Of a stretch of 64,000 nt of DNA, positions 44,030 to 53,457 are shown one piece after another. Within the stretch, counting starts at the first letter, position 1. Every line of letters starts with the position of its first letter. A program made the position numbers and the translations under genes. The notes under the pieces were generated by a model. The model made no database searches and was not told the origin of the DNA. It saw nothing but the letters and a program-made list of their open reading frames with translations. The DNA comes from GCA-2733415 sp049614485 (GTDB taxonomy: Bacteria; Bacteroidota; Bacteroidia; Flavobacteriales; Flavobacteriaceae). The stretch lies in the NCBI GenBank assembly GCA_049614485.1, contig JBMZDR010000010.1, positions 15,391-79,390 of the forward strand, read 5' to 3'.

Positions 44030-46807
44030 TTACATTACCAATTGTTTTTGTGATGGTTTAAACTTCGTTAACACAATGCCATCAACGGCAGATTCATACT
44101 CTTCCATAGTAGGTGTTCTTCCTAAAATTGTAGATAATACTACTACTGGCGTAGAAGACAATAAGGACTCTCCTTTTTTCTCTCCAGAATCTTTTACAAC
44201 TCTTCCTTGAAATAAACGCGTAGAAGTAGCCATTACAGTATCTCCTGGCTCTGCTTTTTCTTGGTTACCCATACAAAGGTTACAACCTGGACGCTCTAAG
44301 TACAACATATTTTCATATTTTGTACGTGCTAATCCTTTTGGCGCAGCATCATCAAATTCAAACCCTGAATATTTTTGCAATACTTCCCAATCTCCTTCTT
44401 CTTTTAATTCGTCTACAATATTATAGGTTGGTGGAGCAACTACTAATGGAGCCTTAAACTCAACCTTACCTTGTTGCGCTTCAATATTTTTTAACATTTG
44501 AGCTAAAATTTGCATATCGCCTTTATGAACCATACATGATCCTACAAATCCTAAATCTACTTTTTTAGTTCCTTCATAAAAAGATAATGGACGAATTGTA
44601 TCGTGTGTGTAACGCTTAGAAACATCATCATTATTTACATCAGGATCGGCAATCATCGGTTCAGCAATATCGTCTAAATCAATGACTACTTCTGCGTGAT
44701 ACTTCGCATTTGCATCTGGTCTTATACCTTGTTTTTCACCAGATTTAAGTTCTGAAATTCGTTTATTTGCTTTATCAATTAACCCTTGTAAAACTTTCCC
44801 TGCATTATCCATTCCCTTATCAATCATGATTTGGATACGACCTTTTGCTATTTCTAATGATTCAATTAAGGTTTCATCTTCAGAAATACAGATAGATGCT
44901 TTTGCTTTCATCTCTGCAGTCCAATCAGTAAATGTAAACGCCTGATCGGCTGTTAGTGTTCCTATGTGTACTTCAATGATTCGTCCTTGAAATACATTTT
45001 CTCCACCAAACTGCTTTAGCATTTGCTGTTGTGTGGCATGAACCACATCACGGAAATCCATAAAGCTTCTCATAGCTCCTTTAAACGTTACTTTAACCGA
45101 TTCTGGTATTGGCATTGTTGCCTCTCCTGTTGCTAAGGCTAAAGCTACTGTTCCTGAATCTGCTCCAAAGGCAACTCCTTTTGACATTCGTGTATGAGAA
45201 TCTCCTCCTATAATAATATCCCAATCACCTACAGTAATATCATTTAACACTTTATGAATAACATCAGTCATTGCATGGTAACTCCCTTTAGGGTCACGCG
45301 CTGTGATTAATCCAAAATCGTTCATAAACTTCATTAACCTTGGAATGTTAGCTTTTGACTTATCATCCCAAACTGAAGCGGTATGACATCCAGATTGGTA
45401 ACCTGCATCAACGATTGGAGAAATAACTGTAGCAGCCATCATTTCCAATTCTTGAGACGTCATTAAACCTGTTGTATCTTGAGACCCTACAATGTTAACT
45501 TCAACACGAACATCAGACCCTGCATGTAAGGTTTTACCTGGTGTATTTCCAACTGCATTTTTATTAAATATTTTTTCAACAGCTGTTAATCCTTGCCCTT
45601 CAACAGAAATTTCTTTAGATGTGGCATAAACTTGAGGTATATCTATCCCTAAAGTTTTACACGCAAATGTTTGTAATTTTTTACCAAAAACAACTGCATA
45701 AGATCCTCCTGCTTTCATAAACTCCATTTTTTGTGGCGTAAATGCTGTAGAGATATCTTTTAATTCATTAGCTCCGTTGTAAAGTTTTTTTGTTTTTGTA
45801 TTGATTGTTAAAACCGTTCCTGTTTCAACAGAATATTCTTGCTTTAAAACTGGTTCACCATCTGCATCAATAATAGTGTTTCCGCTAGCATCTTTTTGCT
45901 TTACCCAGTTTTTAAGATCTAAACCTATTCCTCCTGTTACACCTACCGTTGTTAAGAATATTGGAGAAATTCCGTTTGTTCCTGCAATTACAGGAGCAAT
46001 GTTTATAAAAGGGACATACGGACTTGCTTTAACACCTGTCCAAAGCGCAACATTATTTACACCAGACATTCTAGATGACCCAACTCCCATTGTTCCTTTT
46101 TCTGCAATTAACATCACACGTTTTCCTGGATGTTTTTCTTGTAAAGCTAACAATTCATTTTGCATGTCTTTATTATGCTCAAATAAACACTGACCATGCA
46201 ACTCTCTATCTGATCTTGAATGTGCATCACCACCTGGAGATAATAAATCTGTAGAGATATCACCAACACCAGCAATATAAGTGACTACTTCAATTTTTTC
46301 ATCAATCTCTGGTAATTTTGTAAAAAACTCCGCTTTTGCGTAACTCTCTATAATATCTTTAGCAATAACATTTCCGCTCTTGTAAGCATCTTCTAAACGT
46401 TTAGTATCGGCGTCGTATAAAAACACTTGTGTTTTTAAAACTTTTGCAGCTTCTTGTGCTACAGACTCTTCATTATCTAAAGCTAAATCTAAAAGAACTT
46501 CTACTGAAGGACCTCCTTTCATATGTGATAATTGCTCTAAAGCAAAGGCTGGTGAAATTTCTTCAACCACTGCTTCACCAAGAATAATTTCTTTTAAAAA
46601 CTTAGCTTTAACTCCTGCTGCACTAGTAGTTCCTGGTAAAACATTATAGATAAAAAAGTTAAGAGACTCTTCTCTATGACTGTTATTTACGTCTTTAATT
46701 TGTGAAATAATATTGTTTAAAAGCTCACTTCCATCAATTGGTTTTGGATGCAATCCTTGGCTTTTTCGTTCTTCAATCTCTTTAAGATAATCTGAGTATG
46801 TGTTCAT
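44030..46807 (-). CDS. acnB: Aconitate hydratase B / 2-methylisocitrate dehydratase
   Basis: A 925-residue AcnB. N-terminal HEAT-like helices (residues about 1-160) are followed by the swivel domain early in the chain, as in AcnB, then the catalytic domains. Cluster cysteines sit in GSCMVHKG and RPGCNLCMGNQ near the C-terminus; IIGGDSHTRMSKG is the substrate-site motif. AcnB serves the TCA cycle and can act on 2-methylisocitrate in propionate breakdown; no prp genes are near. Length is slightly above the E. coli enzyme. A second aconitase lies directly downstream. Confidence 0.95.
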   Translation of the reverse strand: MNTYSDYLKEIEERKSQGLHPKPIDGSELLNNIISQIKDVNNSHREESLNFFIYNVLPGTTSAAGVKAKFLKEIILGEAVVEEISPAFALEQLSHMKGGPSVEVLLDLALDNEESVAQEAAKVLKTQVFLYDADTKRLEDAYKSGNVIAKDIIESYAKAEFFTKLPEIDEKIEVVTYIAGVGDISTDLLSPGGDAHSRSDRELHGQCLFEHNKDMQNELLALQEKHPGKRVMLIAEKGTMGVGSSRMSGVNNVALWTGVKASPYVPFINIAPVIAGTNGISPIFLTTVGVTGGIGLDLKNWVKQKDASGNTIIDADGEPVLKQEYSVETGTVLTINTKTKKLYNGANELKDISTAFTPQKMEFMKAGGSYAVVFGKKLQTFACKTLGIDIPQVYATSKEISVEGQGLTAVEKIFNKNAVGNTPGKTLHAGSDVRVEVNIVGSQDTTGLMTSQELEMMAATVISPIVDAGYQSGCHTASVWDDKSKANIPRLMKFMNDFGLITARDPKGSYHAMTDVIHKVLNDITVGDWDIIIGGDSHTRMSKGVAFGADSGTVALALATGEATMPIPESVKVTFKGAMRSFMDFRDVVHATQQQMLKQFGGENVFQGRIIEVHIGTLTADQAFTFTDWTAEMKAKASICISEDETLIESLEIAKGRIQIMIDKGMDNAGKVLQGLIDKANKRISELKSGEKQGIRPDANAKYHAEVVIDLDDIAEPMIADPDVNNDDVSKRYTHDTIRPLSFYEGTKKVDLGFVGSCMVHKGDMQILAQMLKNIEAQQGKVEFKAPLVVAPPTYNIVDELKEEGDWEVLQKYSGFEFDDAAPKGLARTKYENMLYLERPGCNLCMGNQEKAEPGDTVMATSTRLFQGRVVKDSGEKKGESLLSSTPVVVLSTILGRTPTMEEYESAVDGIVLTKFKPSQKQLVM

Positions 46808-47110
46808 AAAAAGTTTATTTTAATGCAAAGAGTTTTTTTGTTAATTTCCAGCTACAATATTGTGCTTTGTAATTTACAACACGCCTTACTTATGTTTATT
46901 AAATTATTATTTTTGAAGTCTCGCGAAATTACGGAAAATATAGGGTAATTAGAAGATATTCAGTCATTAATGACTTTTGATTAATTATTTTTATTAACTA
47001 CACAAAATTGCTACACTATTTTCACGTAATCATAAAAAACAGCCTAAATATATTGATACATTCTTAATTGATTTTTTCAGAAAACCATCATTTTTTATGA
47101 AGAGAAACAT
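46808..47110. other. 303-base gap upstream of acnB
   Basis: No ORF or RNA gene is visible. It must hold the acnB promoter on the minus strand; TATATTTT (46942-46935, one mismatch to the -7 box) is the best candidate. A perfect 14-bp palindrome AGTCATTAATGACT lies at 46962-46975 and could be a regulator site. Confidence 0.35.
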
Positions 47111-48235
47111 TTATGAAGGGTATTTACGATGTCTATAGCGCATAATTGGACGCTCAAAAAATTTATAAACAACAGAAGATAAAATTATTGTTAGTACTAA
47201 AAATAAAATTAAAACCCCAATTTTTGAGACAAACCCCATACTAGAAAAATCATAGAAATACTCTAGTGTCAACAGTACAATTGAGTAGTTAATTAAATAA
47301 ATAGAATATGATATTTTACTTATATAAACAGTCAGCTTACTTCCAGTACCTGTATAATTAAGCATTGAAAAGTAAGGCACTACTAACGCCAAGCTTAAAA
47401 CTACCAGACTTAAATATATAAAAACATAAAACCATAAGTGTGTTTGTGGCAACAATTTACACCAATAGATTACCACATGTAAAAACAACAGCAAAAGCCC
47501 CCCTAACACGCTAAAAAATACGTTATAACGTATCATAAGTTTTGTTTTTACATGTGTCAAATAGGCAACTAAAAACCCAATATAAATAGCATCTAAGCGG
47601 TATACAACTACTTTCCTATATGTTGCACTCCATTGTTTATATGAATTTACTTCTGCGGTGTAGAAGTAAAATATTTTAAAAACAAATAACAATATAATAC
47701 TAGCCAATGATACTATAAAGAACAGGCGTGACTTATCTGTTTTCCTCCAAACACCTATACTTAAAAACAACACTAAAGGCAAGAGTATATAAGCATATTC
47801 TTCTATCGACAAACTCCAGGCCTCAGTAAAAAAATCAGGATGTGGTGTGGTGAAGTTTTGAAAAAACACAAAATAATTAGCAATATTATCTGGTAGTGTA
47901 TAGCCCAAAATTACCCCCAATAGAATATTAACTATAAGAATTAAAATATAATTGGGTAAGGTTCTCAACCACCTGCGTTTCCAAAACAACATCAAGTGGG
48001 AAAACGTAACTTTATTATTTAGTAGAGTTCTTAAAAGAATACCTCCAATTAAATAACCACTTAACACAAAAAATAAATCAACACCAATAGCTCCGAATAC
48101 TCGTATTAAAGTTACTAGAGAATTTGTGTTTTCTGGAAATAAAATATACGTACAATGAGAAACAACTACAAGACTAATTGCTATGGCTCTTAATAAATCT
48201 AATCCAAAAATTCGTTTTTTCTCTAACGACTTCAT
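47111..48235 (-). CDS. Acyltransferase 3 family membrane protein
   Basis: A 374-residue integral membrane protein of the OafA/Acyltransferase_3 family, which transfers acyl groups to surface sugars. About ten hydrophobic helices are seen; the N-terminus FGLDLLRAIAISLVVVSHC carries the family Arg and His, and FFVLSGYLIGG follows. The final segment FFERPIMRYRHRK is typical. Start at ATG 48235 is preferred; the frame begins with two TTG codons just upstream. It follows MoxR by 26 bases, but no glycan genes are adjacent. Confidence 0.85.
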   Translation of the reverse strand: MKSLEKKRIFGLDLLRAIAISLVVVSHCTYILFPENTNSLVTLIRVFGAIGVDLFFVLSGYLIGGILLRTLLNNKVTFSHLMLFWKRRWLRTLPNYILILIVNILLGVILGYTLPDNIANYFVFFQNFTTPHPDFFTEAWSLSIEEYAYILLPLVLFLSIGVWRKTDKSRLFFIVSLASIILLFVFKIFYFYTAEVNSYKQWSATYRKVVVYRLDAIYIGFLVAYLTHVKTKLMIRYNVFFSVLGGLLLLFLHVVIYWCKLLPQTHLWFYVFIYLSLVVLSLALVVPYFSMLNYTGTGSKLTVYISKISYSIYLINYSIVLLTLEYFYDFSSMGFVSKIGVLILFLVLTIILSSVVYKFFERPIMRYRHRKYPS

Positions 48236-48261
48236 CAACAATTAGATTTAAAATAGCTTCA

Positions 48262-49215
48262 TTAAAATAAATTGGTAATAATTTCCTCTTTAGTAATTCC
48301 TTCAGCTTCTGCTTTATAGTTTTTTATAATTCTATGTCTCAAAACACTTATTGCAACGGCCTGAATATTTTCTATGTCAGGAGAAAATTTACCATGAATT
48401 GCGGCATGCGTTTTGGCTGCTAGTATCAAATTTTGTGAAGCTCTAGGCCCTGCTCCCCAGTCAATATATTGATTAACTTGATCAGGTGCATCAGGTGTAT
48501 TTGGTCTTGTTTTACTTACCAACCTCACCGCATACTCCACAACATTATCAGCAACGGGAATACGTCTAATCAATTTCTGAAATGAAATAATTTCATCAGA
48601 GGTTAACAGTTTATTCACAATAACACTTGTGTCAGAAGTGGTATTTTTAACCACATTAACTTCTTCTTCAAAAGTTGGATATGTTAACTCAACAGCAAAC
48701 ATAAACCTATCTAATTGTGCTTCTGGCAAAGGGTAAGTTCCTTCTTGCTCTATTGGGTTTTGAGTTGCTAAAACAAAGTAAGGCAAGTTTAATTTATAAT
48801 GATTTCCAGCAACAGTAACAGATTTTTCTTGCATTGCCTCTAACAGTGCTGCTTGCGTTTTAGGTGGTGTTCTGTTAATTTCATCTGCTAAAATAATATT
48901 TCCAAAAATTGGTCCTTTAACAAATTTAAACTCTCTATTATTATTTAATATTTCACTTCCTAAAATATCAGAGGGCATCAAGTCTGGTGTAAACTGAATG
49001 CGTTTAAAATCTAACCCTAAAGCTTCTGCTAAAGTATTTACCATTAATGTTTTTGCCAAACCTGGCACACCGATTAATAGCACATGTCCTCCAGAAAAAA
49101 TAGCCAATAATATTTGTTCTATAACAGCATCTTGACCAACAATTACTTTAGCTATTTCCTGCCTTAATAATTTGTGCTTTTCTACAAGTTGATGAATTGC
49201 TGTTACGTCTGACAT
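48262..49215 (-). CDS. MoxR-type AAA+ ATPase
   Basis: A 317-residue MoxR ATPase. It has Walker A GVPGLAKT, Walker B with helix insert ILADEINRTPPKTQAALLEAMQE, sensor 1 ATQNP, and sensor 2/arginine-finger region DWGAGPRASQ. MoxR proteins act as metal-insertion or complex-assembly chaperones, usually beside a DUF58/vWA gene; here none follows, and the gene is instead one base after the surA-like gene. The link to the periplasmic foldases suggests an envelope-biogenesis role, which is inference. Confidence 0.9.
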   Translation of the reverse strand: MSDVTAIHQLVEKHKLLRQEIAKVIVGQDAVIEQILLAIFSGGHVLLIGVPGLAKTLMVNTLAEALGLDFKRIQFTPDLMPSDILGSEILNNNREFKFVKGPIFGNIILADEINRTPPKTQAALLEAMQEKSVTVAGNHYKLNLPYFVLATQNPIEQEGTYPLPEAQLDRFMFAVELTYPTFEEEVNVVKNTTSDTSVIVNKLLTSDEIISFQKLIRRIPVADNVVEYAVRLVSKTRPNTPDAPDQVNQYIDWGAGPRASQNLILAAKTHAAIHGKFSPDIENIQAVAISVLRHRIIKNYKAEAEGITKEEIITNLF

Positions 49216-49216
49216 A

Positions 49217-50596
49217 TTATTTTTTCAACCAATTATTAGTAAACTCACAGTCTCTATATTCTCCTGTGATTTTTATATAAGTATCTTTAATTTTTTCTTC
49301 TTGCCATTTAGCAATAGTTTCAATTTGTTTCTCTTTCAACGCCAACTCTTTAATCTTTAAAAAGTCTTTCCCATATTCAGCTACGTGCTCATCTTTTTTA
49401 TCAGACACCATTAGTAACTTGTAAAATGCTTTACCTGTTCTATCGTATTCCAAAATAGGGTTTGAAACAACACCTTCCTCTAAGTTAATTACTTGAGAGT
49501 ACAATGTAGGATCCATTTTAGTTAACTCAAATATATGATCAAAAGTTTCAGGGTTTCTTAATTTTCCGCCATCATATTTAGTTTCTTTTTCATCTGAAAA
49601 TTCGATAGCTGCTTTTTCATATGTAATTTCCTTATCAAGAATTCGTTTTCTTAGAGTGTCTGCTAATTTTTTTGCTTCTTGTAAATTTTGATTTGAAATT
49701 TCTGGCATTAATAAGATGTGTCTTACATCTACCTCTTGACCTCTAACTTGATCAACCATTAAAATATGGTATCCAAATTCTGTTTTAAAAGGCTCAGAAA
49801 CTTCTCCTTCATCTAAGCTAAAAGCAGCTTCTCTAAACTCTTTTACCATTCGTGGTTTTTTACGGTGTAACGTGTACTTTCCTCCTGTAGACCTTGAAGG
49901 TTCGTCTTTAGAATATAATACCGCTTTTGAAGCAAAACTAGCGCCGTTTTCTAAAACATCAGCCTTGAACTGCTTTAATCTGTCAATTACTTTATCAATC
50001 TCTGATTGAGGCGTTTTGGGTTTTAATATAATTTGAGATACTTTCAATTCAGCCCCAAACGTTGGACGGTCATTTTCAGGTATCTCATTGAAAAATGTAT
50101 ACACCTCTTCAGGGCTAATTTCAACATCTTCTACAATTTTCCTAGTCATTTGACTCGCCAATTTGTTAGTTTTAATCAAGTCAAACAATTCTTTTCTAAA
50201 AGTAACTTCATCGTCTTTTTTATAGAATTCAAGTACTTTTTTCATGTCTCCACCAACTTGTGATTTCATATAATCTATTTGTTGGTTTACTGTACTTTCA
50301 ACTTCATCATTTGATACCACAATACTGTCTTGAATGGCATGATGTGCATATAATTTATCTTCTAACAATTTACCCATAACATTACATCTGGTAAAATCTG
50401 CAGTAGATACTCCTTGACTTTTTAACTCAATAAACATTTTATCGACATCAGAATCTAGCACGATGTAATCACCAACAACTGCTGCAACACCATCAATTTT
50501 CTTTTTCTGTGTTTGTGCAGAAATTAGTGTTGTAAACGCTAATAAAATAACTGTAATGTTAATTGTAAATTTCAAATTCTTGATTTTGTATTGCAT
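49217..50596 (-). CDS. SurA-like peptidyl-prolyl isomerase
   Basis: A periplasmic chaperone of about 459 residues. A signal peptide (hydrophobic core FTINITVILLAFTTLISAQ) precedes a SurA N-terminal chaperone domain (about 25-170, IDGVAAVVGDYIVLDSDV) and two parvulin modules (about 180-285, with FGYHILMVDQVRG; about 290-390, DVRHILLMPE). SurA folds outer-membrane beta-barrels. The start is uncertain: the ATG at 50596 overlaps the upstream lipoprotein gene by 38 bases, and a TTG at 50575 (giving KFTINITVILL) is also plausible. It is upstream of moxR. Confidence 0.85.
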   Translation of the reverse strand: MQYKIKNLKFTINITVILLAFTTLISAQTQKKKIDGVAAVVGDYIVLDSDVDKMFIELKSQGVSTADFTRCNVMGKLLEDKLYAHHAIQDSIVVSNDEVESTVNQQIDYMKSQVGGDMKKVLEFYKKDDEVTFRKELFDLIKTNKLASQMTRKIVEDVEISPEEVYTFFNEIPENDRPTFGAELKVSQIILKPKTPQSEIDKVIDRLKQFKADVLENGASFASKAVLYSKDEPSRSTGGKYTLHRKKPRMVKEFREAAFSLDEGEVSEPFKTEFGYHILMVDQVRGQEVDVRHILLMPEISNQNLQEAKKLADTLRKRILDKEITYEKAAIEFSDEKETKYDGGKLRNPETFDHIFELTKMDPTLYSQVINLEEGVVSNPILEYDRTGKAFYKLLMVSDKKDEHVAEYGKDFLKIKELALKEKQIETIAKWQEEKIKDTYIKITGEYRDCEFTNNWLKK

Positions 50597-51422
50597 CTTT
50601 TCTAACATCAATTTCTAATTGCTTAATTAGTTTTAATTTTCTTTTGTTAAGAATAATTTGTTTCAACGTTTGCGTCATATATTCTTGCGGCGCAGGTTCA
50701 TTCCTTTTTAACAAATCATTAATTTGCACCAAATATACTCTTATTGAATCTTCAAATTGTATAAAATTAGATTTTTTTAACAAATGAGAATCTATATGAT
50801 TAGCTGCCATTGGTAGTTTTTGTAATAATTGAGATTTTTTCACCCATACAGTATCGCTTAACATAAACGAATGAAATTGAATTGATAAAGAGTCTAGCAC
50901 GATTTTATCAATACTATCAAAACGCCTAAAACGTTTTTCTATGCTTTTAATATTGTTATGATTTTTATCAATTGTAATAGACCTGAACTTTAATAACTCC
51001 TCATTTAACTTAAAGTTTTGTTTTGTGTTATTAAACAAACTATCAAATTCGTTTTTAACAATAATAGTATCAAGCTTTTTTACAATTAATGCATTCATGT
51101 ATGCATTAGTATATAAGTCTAATTTATAATCTTCAGCAAGCTTATCAAAACCAACTAATTTTTCTTGACCTAAATTTATTTCTGCACGTTGTTTAAGTAA
51201 TTGCTTCGTAGCCCAATTATTGATGTACTGATTTGAAAACAGTAAACTATCAGACTTTGATAAATTTCCTGGATAATCATTTATAAAATCTGATTTATAT
51301 AAATACTCGTCGTTTACTCGTGCTATGGTCTCTTTTTCTTCAGGTGATTTGAATAATTCACAAGATGAAAAAACCATTAATACTATAACTAAAAACACGA
51401 TATGATTGCAGGCTCCTTTCAC
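50559..51422 (-). CDS. Lipoprotein with SurA-N-like fold, no PPIase domain
   Basis: A 287-residue lipoprotein: signal and lipobox MVFSSC with lipidated Cys21. The mature start TIARVNDEYLYKSDF resembles the SurA N-terminal chaperone domain, and the rest is helical and charged, but no parvulin core motif is visible. It lies 5 bases downstream of the two-domain isomerase gene and overlaps the surA-like gene, so three related folding factors are made together. It probably acts as a membrane-tethered periplasmic chaperone. Confidence 0.7.
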   Translation of the reverse strand: MKGACNHIVFLVIVLMVFSSCELFKSPEEKETIARVNDEYLYKSDFINDYPGNLSKSDSLLFSNQYINNWATKQLLKQRAEINLGQEKLVGFDKLAEDYKLDLYTNAYMNALIVKKLDTIIVKNEFDSLFNNTKQNFKLNEELLKFRSITIDKNHNNIKSIEKRFRRFDSIDKIVLDSLSIQFHSFMLSDTVWVKKSQLLQKLPMAANHIDSHLLKKSNFIQFEDSIRVYLVQINDLLKRNEPAPQEYMTQTLKQIILNKRKLKLIKQLEIDVRKDAIQNQEFEIYN

Positions 51423-51427
51423 TATGA

Positions 51428-53344
51428 TTATAATGTTTCTTTTAGTTTATTAAGTACATCTTGATTAATTTCAACTTTATATTTTGCTCTTAACTCTACT
51501 AACCAATCTTTTTCTAATTGCAGCTGATAATCATTGATCACTTTACCTTTTACCTCATCAAACTCTTGTTGGGTTGGTACAATTTTCTGAATTGCATTTA
51601 AAACTACATACTGATTGTTGTGTTTAAATACTTTTGAAACTCCTTTTTTATAAATATAATTTTCTGGTATTTCCTTATCGTTCATCTGAAAATCTCCTTG
51701 AGAAACAACGACATTATTTTCTTTTTTCTTTAATGCCTCTACACTCAATCCTTTTTTCAATAATTTTCTAACTTTTCTTGCTGTTTTTTTATCTTCACTA
51801 GTTGTTATCACAGCCTCTACTCTATCCCCCCAAAAATACTTGTCTTTATTTTTATCGTAAAATTTTTGCAGTGCAATGGTGTCATTTTTTGATTTCCCCC
51901 AAATTTCTTGTTCCATTAACTCAAACAACAACAATCCTTCTCTGTACTCTTGAACAATATTACCAAACTCAGGATATACGGTTTCTAAATTATCATTGTG
52001 ATAGCTATAAATTCTATGGTTAATATAAGCTTCTAAACTATTATTAATTATTTTAGAAATATCAGTTTGATTTTTATAAGCTTTACTTTTTGAGTTTAAA
52101 TAGTTATAATACTCTAAATATGTAATTGTAGTATTATCAAAGGTAGCCATGACCTCATTATACTTTTCACTTTCTTTATTCCACTTACCATTAAAAAACT
52201 CTTTAGTTACAACAGTAGCTATTTCTTTTTTAGCACCTAAAGTCTCTTTATAGTTGTATTTATCTTTTAAATTGGCATAAAACTTATCATTTACAATTCT
52301 TGACCTTGAATCCTTTTTAATTTTTTGTTCTAAAATTAGTTTTAACTCATCAAAACTTTGCACTTCATGTTTTTTAATCAGTTTAATAATGTGCCAACCG
52401 TATTGAGTTTTTAAAGGTTTAGAAATATCGCCTACATTCACAAGAGAAAATGCAGAAGTTTCAAATTCTTTAGAGCTTAACTTCCCGGCTCCAAAACGGG
52501 TTAATTTCCCTCCGATTCTTGCAGAATTTTTATCATCTGAAAATTGTTTAGCAAGGCTAGAGAAATCTGCACCATCTACAATTTTTTGATAAAGTTCCTT
52601 TATTCTTTCTTCAGGGGTTGTCGTTAAATTTTTATTCCCATTTGCAATCATAATATGAGCCACAGTAACCTCACCTAAAGATTTTTGTTTATCTAAAACA
52701 TTTATGATATGATAGCCAAACTTGGTTCTAAATGGTTTTGAAATATCACCAACTGGTGTGTTATATGCTGCATTTTCAAATGGGTATACCATTTGAAACG
52801 CTTTAAAAAAGCCTAATGACTCTCCATAAACTGTTTTACCGTTATGCAACTTTTTCATGGTGTTATTAAAGCCATTTTTCTTTGCTAATGTTCTATATTC
52901 TAAAATAGTATTATATGCCTTTATAGTATCTAACGGAGAGGCGTCTTCATCTACCCTTACTAAAATATGGTTTACATTTACTTCATTTAACGTACGTTCA
53001 TACGCTTCATGCAATAATTTGTCGTTAATTTTTGTATCCGTTAAATACTTTTTAGATAATTGTTTTCTATATGATGCTAATTCGTTTATGTATTTTGAAT
53101 CTTTGTCCAACCCCAGTGCTACGGCTTCTTCAAGTTTCAATTTATAGTTAACATATAGTTTTAAATACTCATCAACATCTTTTTGCTTTTCATCTTGAAC
53201 CAAATCAATGTTTTTATTATAAACTCTTGAAAATTCTGTATTAGTTATTTTGGTATTATTTACCGTAAACAAGACGTCTGTATTTTGAGAAAATGCGCTA
53301 TTAACAAACAAAAATGCTAACAGGGTTATGATATTTAACTTCAT
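51428..53344 (-). CDS. Periplasmic peptidyl-prolyl isomerase, two parvulin domains
   Basis: A 638-residue exported isomerase. Signal peptide MKLNIITLLAFLFVNSAFSQ, SurA-type N-domain (about 20-110), parvulin 1 (about 120-215, VNHILVRVDED to FGYHIINVLDKQ) and parvulin 2 (about 225-320, VAHIMIANGN to YGWHIIKLIKK), then a roughly 300-residue helical tail. It heads the operon of folding factors (isomerase, lipoprotein, surA-like, moxR) and probably helps mature outer-membrane or T9SS proteins. Confidence 0.88.
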   Translation of the reverse strand: MKLNIITLLAFLFVNSAFSQNTDVLFTVNNTKITNTEFSRVYNKNIDLVQDEKQKDVDEYLKLYVNYKLKLEEAVALGLDKDSKYINELASYRKQLSKKYLTDTKINDKLLHEAYERTLNEVNVNHILVRVDEDASPLDTIKAYNTILEYRTLAKKNGFNNTMKKLHNGKTVYGESLGFFKAFQMVYPFENAAYNTPVGDISKPFRTKFGYHIINVLDKQKSLGEVTVAHIMIANGNKNLTTTPEERIKELYQKIVDGADFSSLAKQFSDDKNSARIGGKLTRFGAGKLSSKEFETSAFSLVNVGDISKPLKTQYGWHIIKLIKKHEVQSFDELKLILEQKIKKDSRSRIVNDKFYANLKDKYNYKETLGAKKEIATVVTKEFFNGKWNKESEKYNEVMATFDNTTITYLEYYNYLNSKSKAYKNQTDISKIINNSLEAYINHRIYSYHNDNLETVYPEFGNIVQEYREGLLLFELMEQEIWGKSKNDTIALQKFYDKNKDKYFWGDRVEAVITTSEDKKTARKVRKLLKKGLSVEALKKKENNVVVSQGDFQMNDKEIPENYIYKKGVSKVFKHNNQYVVLNAIQKIVPTQQEFDEVKGKVINDYQLQLEKDWLVELRAKYKVEINQDVLNKLKETL

Positions 53345-53410
53345 AATAATTTTAATTGTATGTAATTATAACTAACAAAAGTAATAATATAAACTCATTT
53401 TACAAGCATA

Positions 53411-53443
53411 AAAAAACCGACAAACTATTTAATTTATCGGTTA
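53411..53443 (-). terminator. Intrinsic terminator of the curli-type operon
   Basis: On the minus strand, AACCGATAAA pairs with TTTGTCGGTT (one U-G pair) around an 8-base loop, followed by a T-run. It lies just after the last gene of the 53.5-59.5 kb operon. Confidence 0.75.
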
Positions 53444-53457
53444 TCTTATTGAGAAAA

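Noticed and set aside
45801..46193. 130-codon ORF on the plus strand
   Set aside because: Antisense to acnB, a well-supported gene; composition reflects its codon structure.
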